Shown here one piece after another: positions 18,994 through 28,290 of a stretch of 64,000 nt of DNA. The stretch is from positions 248,001 to 312,000 of the forward strand of contig NZ_VLKG01000002.1 in assembly GCF_007830255.1 (NCBI RefSeq), in the 5' to 3' direction. The DNA comes from Azomonas agilis. Lineage in GTDB: Bacteria > Pseudomonadota > Gammaproteobacteria > Pseudomonadales > Pseudomonadaceae. A program made the translations under genes and the position numbers. Under the pieces are notes generated by a model. That model did not search any database, had not been told where the DNA came from, and saw nothing but the letters and a program-made list of their open reading frames with translations. Position 1 is the first letter of the stretch; every line of letters begins with the position of its first letter.

Positions 18994-20209
18994 CCGGATC
19001 TGCGCTCTGTTATGGATCATCCTAGCGAGCTTTTCTCTAGGAGGTTGTGGTCTGATTGAGACGGCCAGCGATACGGTGAATAGCCTGTTTAACTCTGATG
19101 CTAACGAGCCAGAACCCGCTCCGTTACCTGAGTTTAAGCCAGAGGTTGAGTTAGTAGACCGCTGGAGTGCGCGGGTTGGGGTGGGGCAAGGTAAAACCTA
19201 CAATCAGTTGGTGCCTGCGGTATACGGCAACGAAATTTTTGCGGCTGATGTAGAAGGCTTTGTCATTGCTTTGGATCGTTTCAGCGGTGATGAAAAGTGG
19301 AGTCGCGAAACCCTGGAGCCTATTTCAGGCGGTGTGGGAGTTGGCTTTGGTTTGGTGCTCTTTGGTACCTTGAAAGGCGAAGTGGTAGCGCTGGATGTCG
19401 ATAATGGCACTGAAAAGTGGCGTGCTAAAGTCGATGGCGAGGTGTTATCTCCGCCCTCCGTCAATGGGGACATTGTTCTGATTCAAACTCAGAACGATAA
19501 TCTCGTTGCTCTGGATATAGATACGGGGCGTAAGCGTTGGAGCTATGAAAATACGCCTGCGGTTTTGACCCTACGCGGTACCAGTACCCCACTTTTAACT
19601 AATAGCTTTGCACTGGCGGGCTTATCCAGCGGCAAGATAATCGCCCTGGATACCCAGCGAGGGTTCCCTATTTGGGAGCAGCGGATTGCGATTCCCCAAG
19701 GGCGCTCAGAGTTAGAGCGGGTAGTGGATATTGATGGAGATATGCTGCTCTCAGCGGGTGTCTTGTATGCCGTGAGCTATCAGGGGCGTGTAGCGGCTAT
19801 GGATGTACAGAGTGGGCGTATCCTTTGGCAAAAAGATGCCTCTAGTTACAGAGGAATCGCTAAAGGCTACGGCAGCTTGTATTTGAGTTTGGCCGATGGG
19901 CAAATCCAAAGTATTGATGAGCGCACCACTACGGTACTTTGGAGTAATAAGGCCTTAGAGCGTCGTCAGTTATCTGCGCCCGTAGTGTTTTCCAGCTACA
20001 TTGCAGTTGGCGATAAAGAGGGATATCTGCATTTGCTCAGCCAGATTGATGGACGTTTTGTTGCACGTCTAGAAATCAACGAAAGTGGTTGGCAGTTTGT
20101 ACCCACTTCTGGCGTGCGTGTAGCCCCTGTCGTCGATGGAGACTGGCTGTACTCCTACGGAAACGACGGTAGCTTGATTGCGTTAACCCTAAAATCCAAA
20201 GACGAATAG
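18986..20209 (+). CDS. bamB: Outer membrane assembly lipoprotein BamB
   Basis: 407 residues. The signal MPNRICALLWIILASFSLGG ends at a lipobox (LGGC). The mature part has repeated PQQ-type beta-propeller blades such as [31 protein letters not shown] and LVALDIDTGRKRWSYE. BamB is a lipoprotein of the BAM complex that inserts beta-barrels in the outer membrane. A terminator-like hairpin lies between it and der. Confidence 0.96.
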   Translation: MPNRICALLWIILASFSLGGCGLIETASDTVNSLFNSDANEPEPAPLPEFKPEVELVDRWSARVGVGQGKTYNQLVPAVYGNEIFAADVEGFVIALDRFSGDEKWSRETLEPISGGVGVGFGLVLFGTLKGEVVALDVDNGTEKWRAKVDGEVLSPPSVNGDIVLIQTQNDNLVALDIDTGRKRWSYENTPAVLTLRGTSTPLLTNSFALAGLSSGKIIALDTQRGFPIWEQRIAIPQGRSELERVVDIDGDMLLSAGVLYAVSYQGRVAAMDVQSGRILWQKDASSYRGIAKGYGSLYLSLADGQIQSIDERTTTVLWSNKALERRQLSAPVVFSSYIAVGDKEGYLHLLSQIDGRFVARLEINESGWQFVPTSGVRVAPVVDGDWLYSYGNDGSLIALTLKSKDE

Positions 20210-20253
20210 GGTTTAGGGCGCTTTTTCTAATTAAAAGCATCTATTAAGATTTT

Positions 20254-20284
20254 GGCCGCTGCTAACCAGCGGCCTTTGTATTTT
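20254..20284 (+). terminator. Rho-independent terminator between bamB and der
   Basis: GGCCGCTG and CAGCGGCC make a perfect eight-base stem with a five-base loop, followed by TTTGTATTTT. It ends 25 bp before der, so der may be read from its own promoter or by readthrough. Confidence 0.7.
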
Positions 20285-20308
20285 CTGACTCAGACGCTGG
20301 AGAGCCGT

Positions 20309-21778
20309 ATGGTTCCCGTAATTGCTTTGGTAGGTCGGCCCAATGTGGGCAAATCTACCCTGTTCAACCGCTTGACTAAAACCCGTGATGCCATCGTGGC
20401 CGAATATGCAGGGCTGACCCGCGATCGCCAATACGGTGAGGCTAGCTGGCAGGGACGCACCTACATTGCCATCGACACGGGCGGCCTGACCGGAGACGAA
20501 GAAGGTATTGATGCCAAAATGGCCGAGCAGTCGCTGTTAGCGATTGAAGAGGCTGATGTGGTGCTCTTTATCGTGGACTCGCGCGATGGCTTAACACCAC
20601 CGGATTTAATGATTGCGGAGCATCTACGCAAACGGAATAAGCAAGCCTTACTGATCGCTAACAAGGTTGATACTCTAGATCCAGATATTGCCCGCGCTGA
20701 GTTCAGCCCCTTAGGTTTGGGGGATGCGATCCCCATCGCTGCGGCTCATGGACGCGGCATCCAAGCCATGCTAGAGGCCACCTTAGGCCGTTTCCCTCGC
20801 GATAATGCCGAAGAAGAGGCTGAGCCAGAGGTTGTTGCTGAAGGTCAGGAACCTAAACGTATTCCCGGCCCCAGCGAAAAAGACGGTATTAAGATCGCCA
20901 TCATTGGCCGTCCTAACGTGGGCAAATCCACTCTGGTCAACCGAATGCTTGGTGAGGAGCGGGTGATTGTCTATGACCAAGCCGGTACGACTCGCGATAG
21001 TATCTACATTCCCTTCGTGCGTAATGACGACGAAAAATACACCCTGATTGATACTGCTGGGGTGCGTAAGCGCGGCAAGATTTTTGAGGCGGTCGAAAAG
21101 TTCTCGGTGGTTAAAACCCTGCAAGCCATTCAAGATGCCAACGTGGTGATCTTTGTGATGGATGCGCGAGAAGGCGTAGTAGAGCACGATCTCAACCTGC
21201 TGGGCTTTGTGCTGGAAACCGGCCGGGCGTTAGTGATTGCCCTGAATAAATGGGATGGCATGGAGCCCAGCCAGCGTGACTATGTAAAGGTCGAGCTGGA
21301 GCGGCGTTTGCTGTTTGCCAACTTTGCCGATATTCACTTTATCTCTGCGCTGCACGGTACGGGTGTTGGGCATCTGTATCGTTCGGTGCAGGAGGCGTTT
21401 AAATCCGCCGTAACCCGCTGGCCGACCCATCGCCTAACCCAGATTCTGGAAGATGCAGTGCAAGAACATCAGCCGCCCTTAGTCAATGGTCGGCGTATTA
21501 AACTGCGTTACGCCCACTTGGGGGGAGCCAACCCGCCTTTGGTGGTCATTCACGGCAATCAGGTAGAAGCCGTTCCTAAGTCCTATACCCGTTACTTGGA
21601 AAATACCTACCGCCGTGTGTTAAAACTGGTAGGAACGCCGATTCGGATTGAATATAAAGGCAGCGCAAACCCCTATGAAGGCAAGAAAAATACCCTGACG
21701 GAACGGCAAGTCAACAAAAAACGCCGTTTAATGAGCCACCATAAAAAAGCTGAGAAAAAACGCAAAGATAAGCGTTGA
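20309..21778 (+). CDS. der: Ribosome assembly GTPase Der (EngA)
   Basis: 489 residues from the ATG at 20309 ([19 protein letters not shown]); a longer reading from 20252 overlaps the upstream hairpin. Der has two GTPase domains in tandem, each with a P-loop GRPNVGKST (near residue 10 and near 205) and a G4 motif (NKVD, NKWD), followed by a KH-like C-terminal domain. It works in maturation of the 50S subunit. The tail is lysine and arginine rich. Confidence 0.97.
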   Translation: MVPVIALVGRPNVGKSTLFNRLTKTRDAIVAEYAGLTRDRQYGEASWQGRTYIAIDTGGLTGDEEGIDAKMAEQSLLAIEEADVVLFIVDSRDGLTPPDLMIAEHLRKRNKQALLIANKVDTLDPDIARAEFSPLGLGDAIPIAAAHGRGIQAMLEATLGRFPRDNAEEEAEPEVVAEGQEPKRIPGPSEKDGIKIAIIGRPNVGKSTLVNRMLGEERVIVYDQAGTTRDSIYIPFVRNDDEKYTLIDTAGVRKRGKIFEAVEKFSVVKTLQAIQDANVVIFVMDAREGVVEHDLNLLGFVLETGRALVIALNKWDGMEPSQRDYVKVELERRLLFANFADIHFISALHGTGVGHLYRSVQEAFKSAVTRWPTHRLTQILEDAVQEHQPPLVNGRRIKLRYAHLGGANPPLVVIHGNQVEAVPKSYTRYLENTYRRVLKLVGTPIRIEYKGSANPYEGKKNTLTERQVNKKRRLMSHHKKAEKKRKDKR

Positions 21779-21829
21779 TGTCATCAACTGAAACATGCCT
21801 ACCGCATACGCATACATAGGAAACGCCCC

Positions 21830-22993
21830 ATGAGCATCAAACCCGATAAATGGATTCGCCGCATGGCCCTAGAGCACGGGATGATCGAGCCCTTTGTGGA
21901 AAATCAGGTGCGGATGCGGGGGGATGAGCGGCTGATTTCTTACGGCGTTTCCAGCTACGGCTATGATGTGCGCTGCGCCGACGAGTTTAAGGTGTTTACC
22001 AATATTCACTCCGCCACTGTTGACCCTAAAAACTTTGACGAAAAAAGTTTTGTGGATGTTAAAGGGCCGGTGTGCATTATTCCCCCCAACTCCTTCGCAC
22101 TGGCTCGCACGGTGGAGTACTTCCGTATTCCACGTAATGTGCTGACTATTTGTTTGGGGAAATCGACTTATGCCCGTTGTTTTCGAGGGGATACGCGCGT
22201 TGCCTTGGTGGATGGAACCGCACCAACCCTAGAGGAAATGGCCCGTCGAGCAGAGCAAGGTGAGCTTTTTTGGGGTTATAGCATCGGTGAGAACGGTCGC
22301 CTTATCGTAACCCAACTTCAGGCTCCTCGTTATATTGGGCGAGATAATCTAGTTGAAGTCATACTGGATAACGACCGTAGTATTTTCGCTACACCGGATC
22401 ATCTCTTTATGCTGCGCGATGGCCGTTGGAAGGCAGCGGCTGAACTCGAACCCAATATGTCCCTGATGCCGTTGTATCGGCAGTTAGTCCGGGGTTATGA
22501 GTCCGTGTATCAACCCATGACGGGGTACTTTATTCCGAAGAAAAATCTCGTTAACGAGTGGGGAGGTAAAGCAAACTTGACGGATAAACAGACTATTAAT
22601 TTTTCCGGCAACCTAACATTGCCCCCTCTAACAACAGCTAGTGTTCAGCACTCTTCTTATCTTAACCATAAAGTTAAATCGGTACGCTCGGTGGCCGGTG
22701 AGCATGATGTTTACTGTTTGACCGTACCAGAAGCCGGAAACTTTGCTTTGGAGGACGGCGTGTTTGTGCATAATTGCGGCATTATCGTAAACGTAACGCC
22801 CCTAGAGCCTGAGTGGGAAGGGCATGTAACCTTAGAATTCTCCAACACGACCACCTTGCCTGCAAAGATCTACGCTCATGAGGGGGTGGCTCAAATGCTG
22901 TTTTTAGAGTCCACGGAAGAGTGCGAAGTATCCTACCGTGATCGTGGTGGAAAATATCAAGGACAGCTTGGGGTGACTTTGCCGAAGGCTTAG
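21830..22993 (+). CDS. dcd: dCTP deaminase carrying an in-frame intein
   Basis: 387 codons. Residues 1-116 and 316-387 together give a 188-residue Dcd, the normal length in Pseudomonas relatives. Dcd makes dUTP from dCTP for thymidylate synthesis. The catalytic strand [16 protein letters not shown] is cut exactly between Arg116 and the next Cys by a 199-residue intein; the catalytic glutamate in HVTLEFS (residue 137 of the spliced protein) lies after it. The reading frame is open throughout, so splicing should restore the enzyme. AGGAAACGCCCC precedes the ATG. It follows der by 51 bp on the same strand. Confidence 0.95.
   Translation: MSIKPDKWIRRMALEHGMIEPFVENQVRMRGDERLISYGVSSYGYDVRCADEFKVFTNIHSATVDPKNFDEKSFVDVKGPVCIIPPNSFALARTVEYFRIPRNVLTICLGKSTYARCFRGDTRVALVDGTAPTLEEMARRAEQGELFWGYSIGENGRLIVTQLQAPRYIGRDNLVEVILDNDRSIFATPDHLFMLRDGRWKAAAELEPNMSLMPLYRQLVRGYESVYQPMTGYFIPKKNLVNEWGGKANLTDKQTINFSGNLTLPPLTTASVQHSSYLNHKVKSVRSVAGEHDVYCLTVPEAGNFALEDGVFVHNCGIIVNVTPLEPEWEGHVTLEFSNTTTLPAKIYAHEGVAQMLFLESTEECEVSYRDRGGKYQGQLGVTLPKA
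22178..22774 (+). other. Mini-intein inside dcd
   Basis: A 199-residue intervening protein from Cys1 ([10 protein letters not shown]) to the terminal VFVHN, with Cys as the +1 extein residue. Splicing motifs are visible: the N-terminal Cys, block B ATPDHLFM with Thr72 and His75, block [16 protein letters not shown], and the penultimate His with terminal Asn. No LAGLIDADG endonuclease is present. Between blocks B and F there is a linker of about 65 residues (about 96-160) with the remnant-like stretch [16 protein letters not shown] read this as a splicing-competent mini-intein with a decayed endonuclease region. The site is the Dcd active-site motif, a typical intein target. Confidence 0.93.
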
Positions 22994-23000
22994 CTTTTGC

Positions 23001-23073
23001 CCTTCCTGCGACAGGCTCAGGGCAGGGGCAGGCTACCTATTTTGAGCAAGCCCCACACTGAGCTCGTCGAAGG
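23001..23073. repeat. Dispersed inverted repeat after dcd
   Basis: CCTTCCTGCGACAGGCTCAG on the left faces CTGAGCTCGTCGAAGG on the right, so the region can fold into an imperfect hairpin. The core, CTTCGACAGGCTCAG-like, recurs in part at 35551-35572 and 36336-36352. It resembles short REP-like intergenic repeats. It may also end transcription from dcd and from the convergent gene at 23089. Confidence 0.6.
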
Positions 23074-23088
23074 AGGGGCAAGGGAGAG

Positions 23089-23916
23089 TCAAAGTGTTAA
23101 AGGCTCCGGCCAATCTCCCTGAATATTCAAGCTGTGGCTTAAGCTCAGGTTAATCGCATTGTAGGTGTCAATAAAGTGCGGAATAAGCTGCCGTGCTGCA
23201 TAGAGCGCTTGGATTAAATCCTCGGCGGCTGGTTGATATTCATGCACCATCCGGTTGCGGAGTGTGCGCGCTGCTAACCAGTCTTGAGTAGACCAAAGTA
23301 ACCCAAGTTTTTCGGCACGGTTAAGGTTATCCAGAGCACTCCCTGTGCGTTCGGCTAAAGCTCTAAGACAGGCGGGAATTAACTTATCGCCTAGGTTATC
23401 TTGCAGTCGGGTAAAGCGGGATACGAACGCTTCTAAAGTTTCTGAGGCCGCATCATTTTGTTCTAATCCGCTGAACCAATCAGAGTTAAGTTCGTAGGCG
23501 AATAAGCGTTTTTCGGCACGTTGTAACCAAGAGGCTTCGCGGCGTACCACTTCCATAAGGTTCAGTAAACGTAAGTGCTCTGGATTATAGGGCGAGGTCA
23601 GCTCAATACCCTGTGTTTTAGCGATGCGGTGTATAGGGCTCAGTTGGGTATTGGGGTCAACCACTAAAATATCGAATTTTTGTTCGCCGAGCGCTATTTG
23701 TAAGGCTGCATCCAAACGGGCTGCGGCCAATATGCGATTTTCTAGGGCCTGATCCGTTTCGATCAAGAGGTCAATATCGCCCCCTCGTTGCTGATTGTTG
23801 ACTCGCGAGCCAAACAGCCAAATCCGAACACTTGGCCCTAGTTCTTGACGGGTTAGGGCGATAATGGTTTCTTGTTGGGAATCTGTGAGGCGCATGGACA
23901 TTGTGATCGTATCCAT
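23089..23916 (-). CDS. Single-chain MNT nucleotidyltransferase-HEPN protein
   Basis: 275 residues. The N-terminal 110 residues are a minimal nucleotidyltransferase with GS at 36-37 and Asp47/Asp49 (FGSRVNNQQRGGDIDLLIE), and a third acidic site FDILVVD. The C-terminal part, about 115-260, is helical and carries RNRMVHEY (Arg220, His225), an Rx4H motif of HEPN domains. MntA-type and HepT-type proteins usually form a two-gene toxin-antitoxin pair, where MntA adds AMP to the HEPN toxin; here both lie in one chain. Function is inferred. It is alone, opposite dcd, at the edge of the glycan block. The exact start (23916 or 23901) is unclear. Confidence 0.7.
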   Translation of the reverse strand: MDTITMSMRLTDSQQETIIALTRQELGPSVRIWLFGSRVNNQQRGGDIDLLIETDQALENRILAAARLDAALQIALGEQKFDILVVDPNTQLSPIHRIAKTQGIELTSPYNPEHLRLLNLMEVVRREASWLQRAEKRLFAYELNSDWFSGLEQNDAASETLEAFVSRFTRLQDNLGDKLIPACLRALAERTGSALDNLNRAEKLGLLWSTQDWLAARTLRNRMVHEYQPAAEDLIQALYAARQLIPHFIDTYNAINLSLSHSLNIQGDWPEPLTL

Positions 23917-23988
23917 TAATGACTAGCAGATTTACTGCATATTGATATTTATTGGTATGACACTAAAGCTTAGTAAGTTTTTAGAGAT

Positions 23989-24819
23989 TTATTTGGCTTT
24001 ATTGGGTATTTTCAATGATTCTTTTATTCTTTGGAATAAGCTTGATTTAAGTTTTTGTGGTGGAGTTTTGCTATAAGTTCCATCCAGTTGCTTAACGGGG
24101 TAAACTAACTCTGTTTTTCCTACCACATGGCGTTTTCCAAGTTCGTTAAGCTCGCGCTTCTGACGAGTAATAATACACATTGAGTTGATAAACTCTATTG
24201 AATGTATTTCTGACAATATGGACTCATCTAATGTATCTGGGATATCAAAATCGGCTAATAGTTGTCTGCGTGTATATTTCAATCCCCAGTGCTCAAAATT
24301 TAGTATATCTACCAATGCCTTAAAAAAACTGATGGAGGACTTTTTATAAAAAAGGCCACCTTGGTAGTTTTTCCAATAGCTGCAATGTAAATCTTCAGCT
24401 ATAAAAATCCCACCTGACTTTAAGTGTGGGAATAACGTACAAAAAGTTTTGACTATATCGTTGCTTGTGTGGGAGCCATCATCAATGATTATGTCAAAAC
24501 TGGGAGCAATGGAAAGCAGTTCTTCAAGCGTTTTAGAGTTTGTAATGTCACCAATAACCAGATGGACTTTGGGAGTGTCGAACTTTATTTTTCCACAATC
24601 AGAATTTATATCACATCCTAAGATTTTGTCAGCATTAGGAAAGTATTTTTCCCATATTTCTAATGAGCCCCCATTTTGGACACCGATTTCGAGTAGGTTT
24701 ATAGCAACTTGTTTTTTAGGGAAAAATATATGCTCATATTTAGATAAATATATGTTCCATTTATCAGAAATGAGTCCGTTGTGCTCTTTGCAAATACTCT
24801 GTAGTGTATGTTTTTGCAT
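23989..24819 (-). CDS. Class I SAM-dependent methyltransferase
   Basis: 276 residues with GGAG seven bases before the ATG. The SAM-binding strand is NLLEIGVQNGGSLEIW (near residues 40-55), followed by ILGCDINSDC, VIGDITN and DIIIDDGSH, a layout seen in sugar or macrolide O-methyltransferases of the Methyltransf_24 type. It lies at the 3' end of the glycan cluster, so methylation of a sugar residue is a fair guess. The substrate cannot be read from the sequence. AT-rich relative to the housekeeping genes. Confidence 0.7.
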   Translation of the reverse strand: MQKHTLQSICKEHNGLISDKWNIYLSKYEHIFFPKKQVAINLLEIGVQNGGSLEIWEKYFPNADKILGCDINSDCGKIKFDTPKVHLVIGDITNSKTLEELLSIAPSFDIIIDDGSHTSNDIVKTFCTLFPHLKSGGIFIAEDLHCSYWKNYQGGLFYKKSSISFFKALVDILNFEHWGLKYTRRQLLADFDIPDTLDESILSEIHSIEFINSMCIITRQKRELNELGKRHVVGKTELVYPVKQLDGTYSKTPPQKLKSSLFQRIKESLKIPNKAK

Positions 24820-24857
24820 TAGGATACTCCTTTACATAAGAACTAGTTTTTAACTAG

Positions 24858-24888
24858 CTGCGGGTGCTTTTAGCGAGCATTCCCGCAG
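24858..24888. terminator. Hairpin between methyltransferase and coiled-coil genes
   Basis: CTGCGGG and CCCGCAG form a seven-base stem around a loop that itself contains TGC/GCA. No U-rich tail is seen on the minus strand, so it may be a processing hairpin rather than a terminator. Confidence 0.3.
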
Positions 24889-24911
24889 GAGCCTGGTTGG
24901 ATGCCTGTTAA

Positions 24912-27059
24912 TCAATGATTTTGAGTAACTAAACGGCTGATAACATGGCGAGCACGGTTTAGGGTTTGTTGTGATGAGCCTAAATGAGTTTGTATAAACT
25001 GATTGAATTGATCGTATTGTTGTATTTTTGCATTAAGCTGCTCCACTTGTTGTAGCAGTTGCTGCTTTTCTTGTTGAAGTGCACTGTGCTTTTTATCCAG
25101 TATTTCTAATTGTTGTTTAATTTCTTGCTGGTTATTTTGGGAGGATGCTCGTTCTTGTTGTAACTGAGTAATCACTAAGCGTGCTTGATTAAAGGTTTGT
25201 TGCGAGTCTTTAAGCTGTTCCAGCATAAAGTTATTAGCTTGGCGGTACTGTTCTAATTCAGATATTGATTGGTGATTTTTGTGTATTTCCTGTTCTAATT
25301 GCTCTATGTGGCTTTGTTTTTGTTCTACTTGGTTTCGCAGTTTTATGATGGTAGTGGTAGCTTGAGTCAGGATTTGATGAGAGGCTTTAAGCTGCTCATC
25401 TATATTGGTATGGGCTTGCTGATATTGTTTAAGCTCTAAACTTAATTGATTGATTTTTTGAGTATCTAGCTCAATTTTAGAACTCTGTTGGGTATTTTGA
25501 AGCTTATATTGTTCTAGCGCTTTATTTAAGCGTAATACTACAGAGCTAGCAGAGGATAGGGTTTGCTGAGTATCGCTCAAGTGTTCTTGTAAATGAGGGT
25601 TAGCCAGATAGTAGCGCTCTAGTTCTTCTTGAGTTTGGTGTAGTTGTTCAAGTATTAGCTCATTTTCTGAGGTCAATGCTTGTATATCAGCCTCATTTTT
25701 TTGTTGGCTGTGTTTTAGTTGCTCTAGCTCGTGTTGGGATTGTTTTAACTGTGTCGATTGATTATTTAGTTCGGTTTCTTTTTGTGCTAGATTCTGTTGC
25801 AGATGTTCTATGGTGACTAATTTTTGTTTGTTATCAAGGTAGTAGTTTTCAAGCTCTTCCTGTATTTGATGTAGCTGTGCAATGATTAGCTCATTTTCAG
25901 CCGTTATAGATTGCAACTGAGCAGAGTCTTGTTGAGCGTGTTGCAATTGGTTTTGAAGTTCTTTTATCCTTTGCTCTTGTTGAGTTAGGATTTCGGCATG
26001 ATTTTTAGATAGCTGAGCGTTGGTTTGTTGTTGTTTTTTGAGTTCGTCTTGAGTTTGTTGTAATTGGGTATTTAGTTGCTGGTTCTGATTTTGTAAGGAT
26101 TGTTTTTCCTTAACTATAGTAGTTTTGTTGTATTCTAATTGAGCTTGAAGTTCTTTTAGTTTTTGTCCCTGATGGGTTGATGCTTCGGTATGGTTTTTAG
26201 ATAGCTGAGCATTAGCTTGTTGTTGTTTTTTGAGCTCATCCTGAGTTTCTTGTAAAAGAGTATTTAATTGCTGGCTTTTGGTATTAAAAAGCGCTTGCTC
26301 TTGGGTAAGTTTGGATAATTTTTTTTGAGTATCATCTAAATCCTTGGATAGTTTTTTACTGATAACTTTCTCCTGTTCTAATGCCAGTGATGTTTCAGAT
26401 AGCTGTTGTTTTTGTTTAGCATACTGGAGCTGTATATCTTCAACTTCACTGTGCTTTTTTTGCAGTTGGGTGAGCTGATTTTCTAAAATGACTAGCTGAC
26501 CTGTTTCTTGAACCAGCTTGGCAGCAGTGAATAAATTGGTTTTAGAAAGTGGTGGATAGATATTATTTTCTTGTGGCTTTTGCTTGTTGGGAGTCCAACT
26601 GGAGGCTTCTAAGTTTTTTAATAGAGTCCATTGTTTTTTAGCGGTATGGCGGAATAGGGCGGCCAATAAAACTTGGTATTCATTAGATGTATTGGGTTCT
26701 TTGGTAGGGAATACTGATAGTTCTAAACCAAGCTTTGAGGCCAGTTGAGCGGGTGTGACCGCCTCGATATTGATTAGCAACAAGCGTTCGCCAAGAGCGC
26801 GGCGCAGTAAAAGTATGGCTTGCTGCTGCTGTTGCCATACATCAAGCGCTTCATCTGCTGTTTTTGGATCTATTAAGATATTCCAAGGTGTACGGTAGAG
26901 CCATACACCCAATGTATTTTGGTTTTGTTCAACATATTGTTGAAGGTTTTTAATGAAATCCTCTGACTTCTGCCAATTTAAATCAATGGGTGATTCAGAT
27001 GTAGGACTCCAGTAACTATGAAAATCTTGTTCGGACAACCCGGACAGGGTGATATTCAT
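24912..27059 (-). CDS. Large coiled-coil protein of the glycan cluster
   Basis: 715 residues from the ATG at 27059, which has GGAG nine bases upstream; in-frame ATGs at 27074 and 27092 are alternatives. The first 180 residues form a Trp-containing domain I do not recognise (GERLLLINIEAVTPAQLASK). The remainder is an almost unbroken coiled coil rich in Gln, Leu, Lys and Glu. It holds duplicated segments: ELKKQQQANAQLSKNH and ELKKQQQTNAQLSKNH, and ENELIIAQLHQIQEELENYY and ENELILEQLHQTQEELERYY. No signal peptide or membrane span is visible, so it is probably cytoplasmic. Its place among sugar enzymes suggests a scaffold or length-control role, by inference only. Confidence 0.65.
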   Translation of the reverse strand: MNITLSGLSEQDFHSYWSPTSESPIDLNWQKSEDFIKNLQQYVEQNQNTLGVWLYRTPWNILIDPKTADEALDVWQQQQQAILLLRRALGERLLLINIEAVTPAQLASKLGLELSVFPTKEPNTSNEYQVLLAALFRHTAKKQWTLLKNLEASSWTPNKQKPQENNIYPPLSKTNLFTAAKLVQETGQLVILENQLTQLQKKHSEVEDIQLQYAKQKQQLSETSLALEQEKVISKKLSKDLDDTQKKLSKLTQEQALFNTKSQQLNTLLQETQDELKKQQQANAQLSKNHTEASTHQGQKLKELQAQLEYNKTTIVKEKQSLQNQNQQLNTQLQQTQDELKKQQQTNAQLSKNHAEILTQQEQRIKELQNQLQHAQQDSAQLQSITAENELIIAQLHQIQEELENYYLDNKQKLVTIEHLQQNLAQKETELNNQSTQLKQSQHELEQLKHSQQKNEADIQALTSENELILEQLHQTQEELERYYLANPHLQEHLSDTQQTLSSASSVVLRLNKALEQYKLQNTQQSSKIELDTQKINQLSLELKQYQQAHTNIDEQLKASHQILTQATTTIIKLRNQVEQKQSHIEQLEQEIHKNHQSISELEQYRQANNFMLEQLKDSQQTFNQARLVITQLQQERASSQNNQQEIKQQLEILDKKHSALQQEKQQLLQQVEQLNAKIQQYDQFNQFIQTHLGSSQQTLNRARHVISRLVTQNH

Positions 27060-27112
27060 ATGAGTGTGCTCCATAAAATAGGATTGCCTCATTTAAGCTG
27101 ATCTATGCTAGT

Positions 27113-28279
27113 TTAATCCAAACCAAAAAGATCTCTAGTATATACTTTATCGGTAACATCAGTGATTTCACTGGTCATGCGATTGGCAACAATAACGTCA
27201 GATATGGTCTTAAATTCATTAAGATCTTGGATAACCCGTGAATGAAAAAACTGTTCCTCAGTTAATACGGGTTCGTAAACTACTACCTCTATACCCTTGG
27301 CTTTAACGCGCTTCATGATTCCCTGAATGGAGGACGCTCTAAAGTTATCGGAACCTGATTTCATAATTAGGCGATAAATGCCCACTATTTTAGGTTTGCG
27401 CTTAAGGATAGAGTCAGCAATAAAGTCTTTACGAGTTCGATTAGCTTCTACAATGGCTTGAATTAAATTATTGGGAACATCATTATAATTAGCCAATAGC
27501 TGCTTAGTGTCTTTTGGTAGGCAATAGCCACCATAGCCAAAAGAGGGGTTGTTATAGTGGTTGCCGATACGAGGATCCAGTCCTACTCCTTGAATAATTT
27601 GCCGGGTGTCTAATCCATGTATTTCGGCATAGGTGTCTAGCTCGTTAAAATAAGCAACCCGCATGGCTAAGTAAGTATTAGAAAATAGCTTTATGGCTTC
27701 GGCCTCCGTGCTGTTGGTAAAGAGCACGGGTACATCTTTTTTAATAGCTCCTTCGAGTAATAAATCAGCAAATTTATGGGCTTGCTCAGAGTTATCGCCG
27801 ATAATAATTCGTGAGGGATAAAGATTGTCGTAAAGAGCCCGTCCTTCGCGTAAAAATTCAGGAGAGAAAATAATTTGATCTGTTTTGAACAGTTGACGCA
27901 TCCGTTGAGTAAAGCCAACGGGAACTGTGGATTTAATAATTAAAGTAGCTGCTGGGTTAATAGATAAAACATCTTGTATTACAGACTCTACAGAGCTGGT
28001 ATCGAAATAGTTTGTTTCTGGGTCGTAGTTGGTTGGTGTGGCAATCACTACAAAATCAGCATTTGTATAAGCTTCTAGCTTATCCAGAGTCGCTTGCAGT
28101 TGAAGGGGCTTTTTCTGTAGGAATTCTTCAAGCTCTAGGTCGATAATAGGAGACTGATGATGGTTGAGTAATTTTACTTTTTGAGGGTCAACGTCTAAAG
28201 CTACTACTTCGTAATGTTGGGCGAGTAGCACTGCATTAGAGAGACCGACATAGCCGGTTCCTGCAATAGTAATTTTCAT
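27113..28279 (-). CDS. ugd: UDP-glucose 6-dehydrogenase
   Basis: 388 residues from the ATG at 28279 ([20 protein letters not shown]), the same length as E. coli Ugd. The enzyme oxidises UDP-glucose to UDP-glucuronate with two NAD+. The Rossmann GTGYVGLS motif, the middle FSPEFLREG segment and the catalytic cysteine in [13 protein letters not shown] are present. An in-frame TTG at 28294 would add five residues. Its product is the substrate of the epimerase encoded at 29286. Confidence 0.93.
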   Translation of the reverse strand: MKITIAGTGYVGLSNAVLLAQHYEVVALDVDPQKVKLLNHHQSPIIDLELEEFLQKKPLQLQATLDKLEAYTNADFVVIATPTNYDPETNYFDTSSVESVIQDVLSINPAATLIIKSTVPVGFTQRMRQLFKTDQIIFSPEFLREGRALYDNLYPSRIIIGDNSEQAHKFADLLLEGAIKKDVPVLFTNSTEAEAIKLFSNTYLAMRVAYFNELDTYAEIHGLDTRQIIQGVGLDPRIGNHYNNPSFGYGGYCLPKDTKQLLANYNDVPNNLIQAIVEANRTRKDFIADSILKRKPKIVGIYRLIMKSGSDNFRASSIQGIMKRVKAKGIEVVVYEPVLTEEQFFHSRVIQDLNEFKTISDVIVANRMTSEITDVTDKVYTRDLFGLD

Positions 28280-28290
28280 AAAATTTATAC

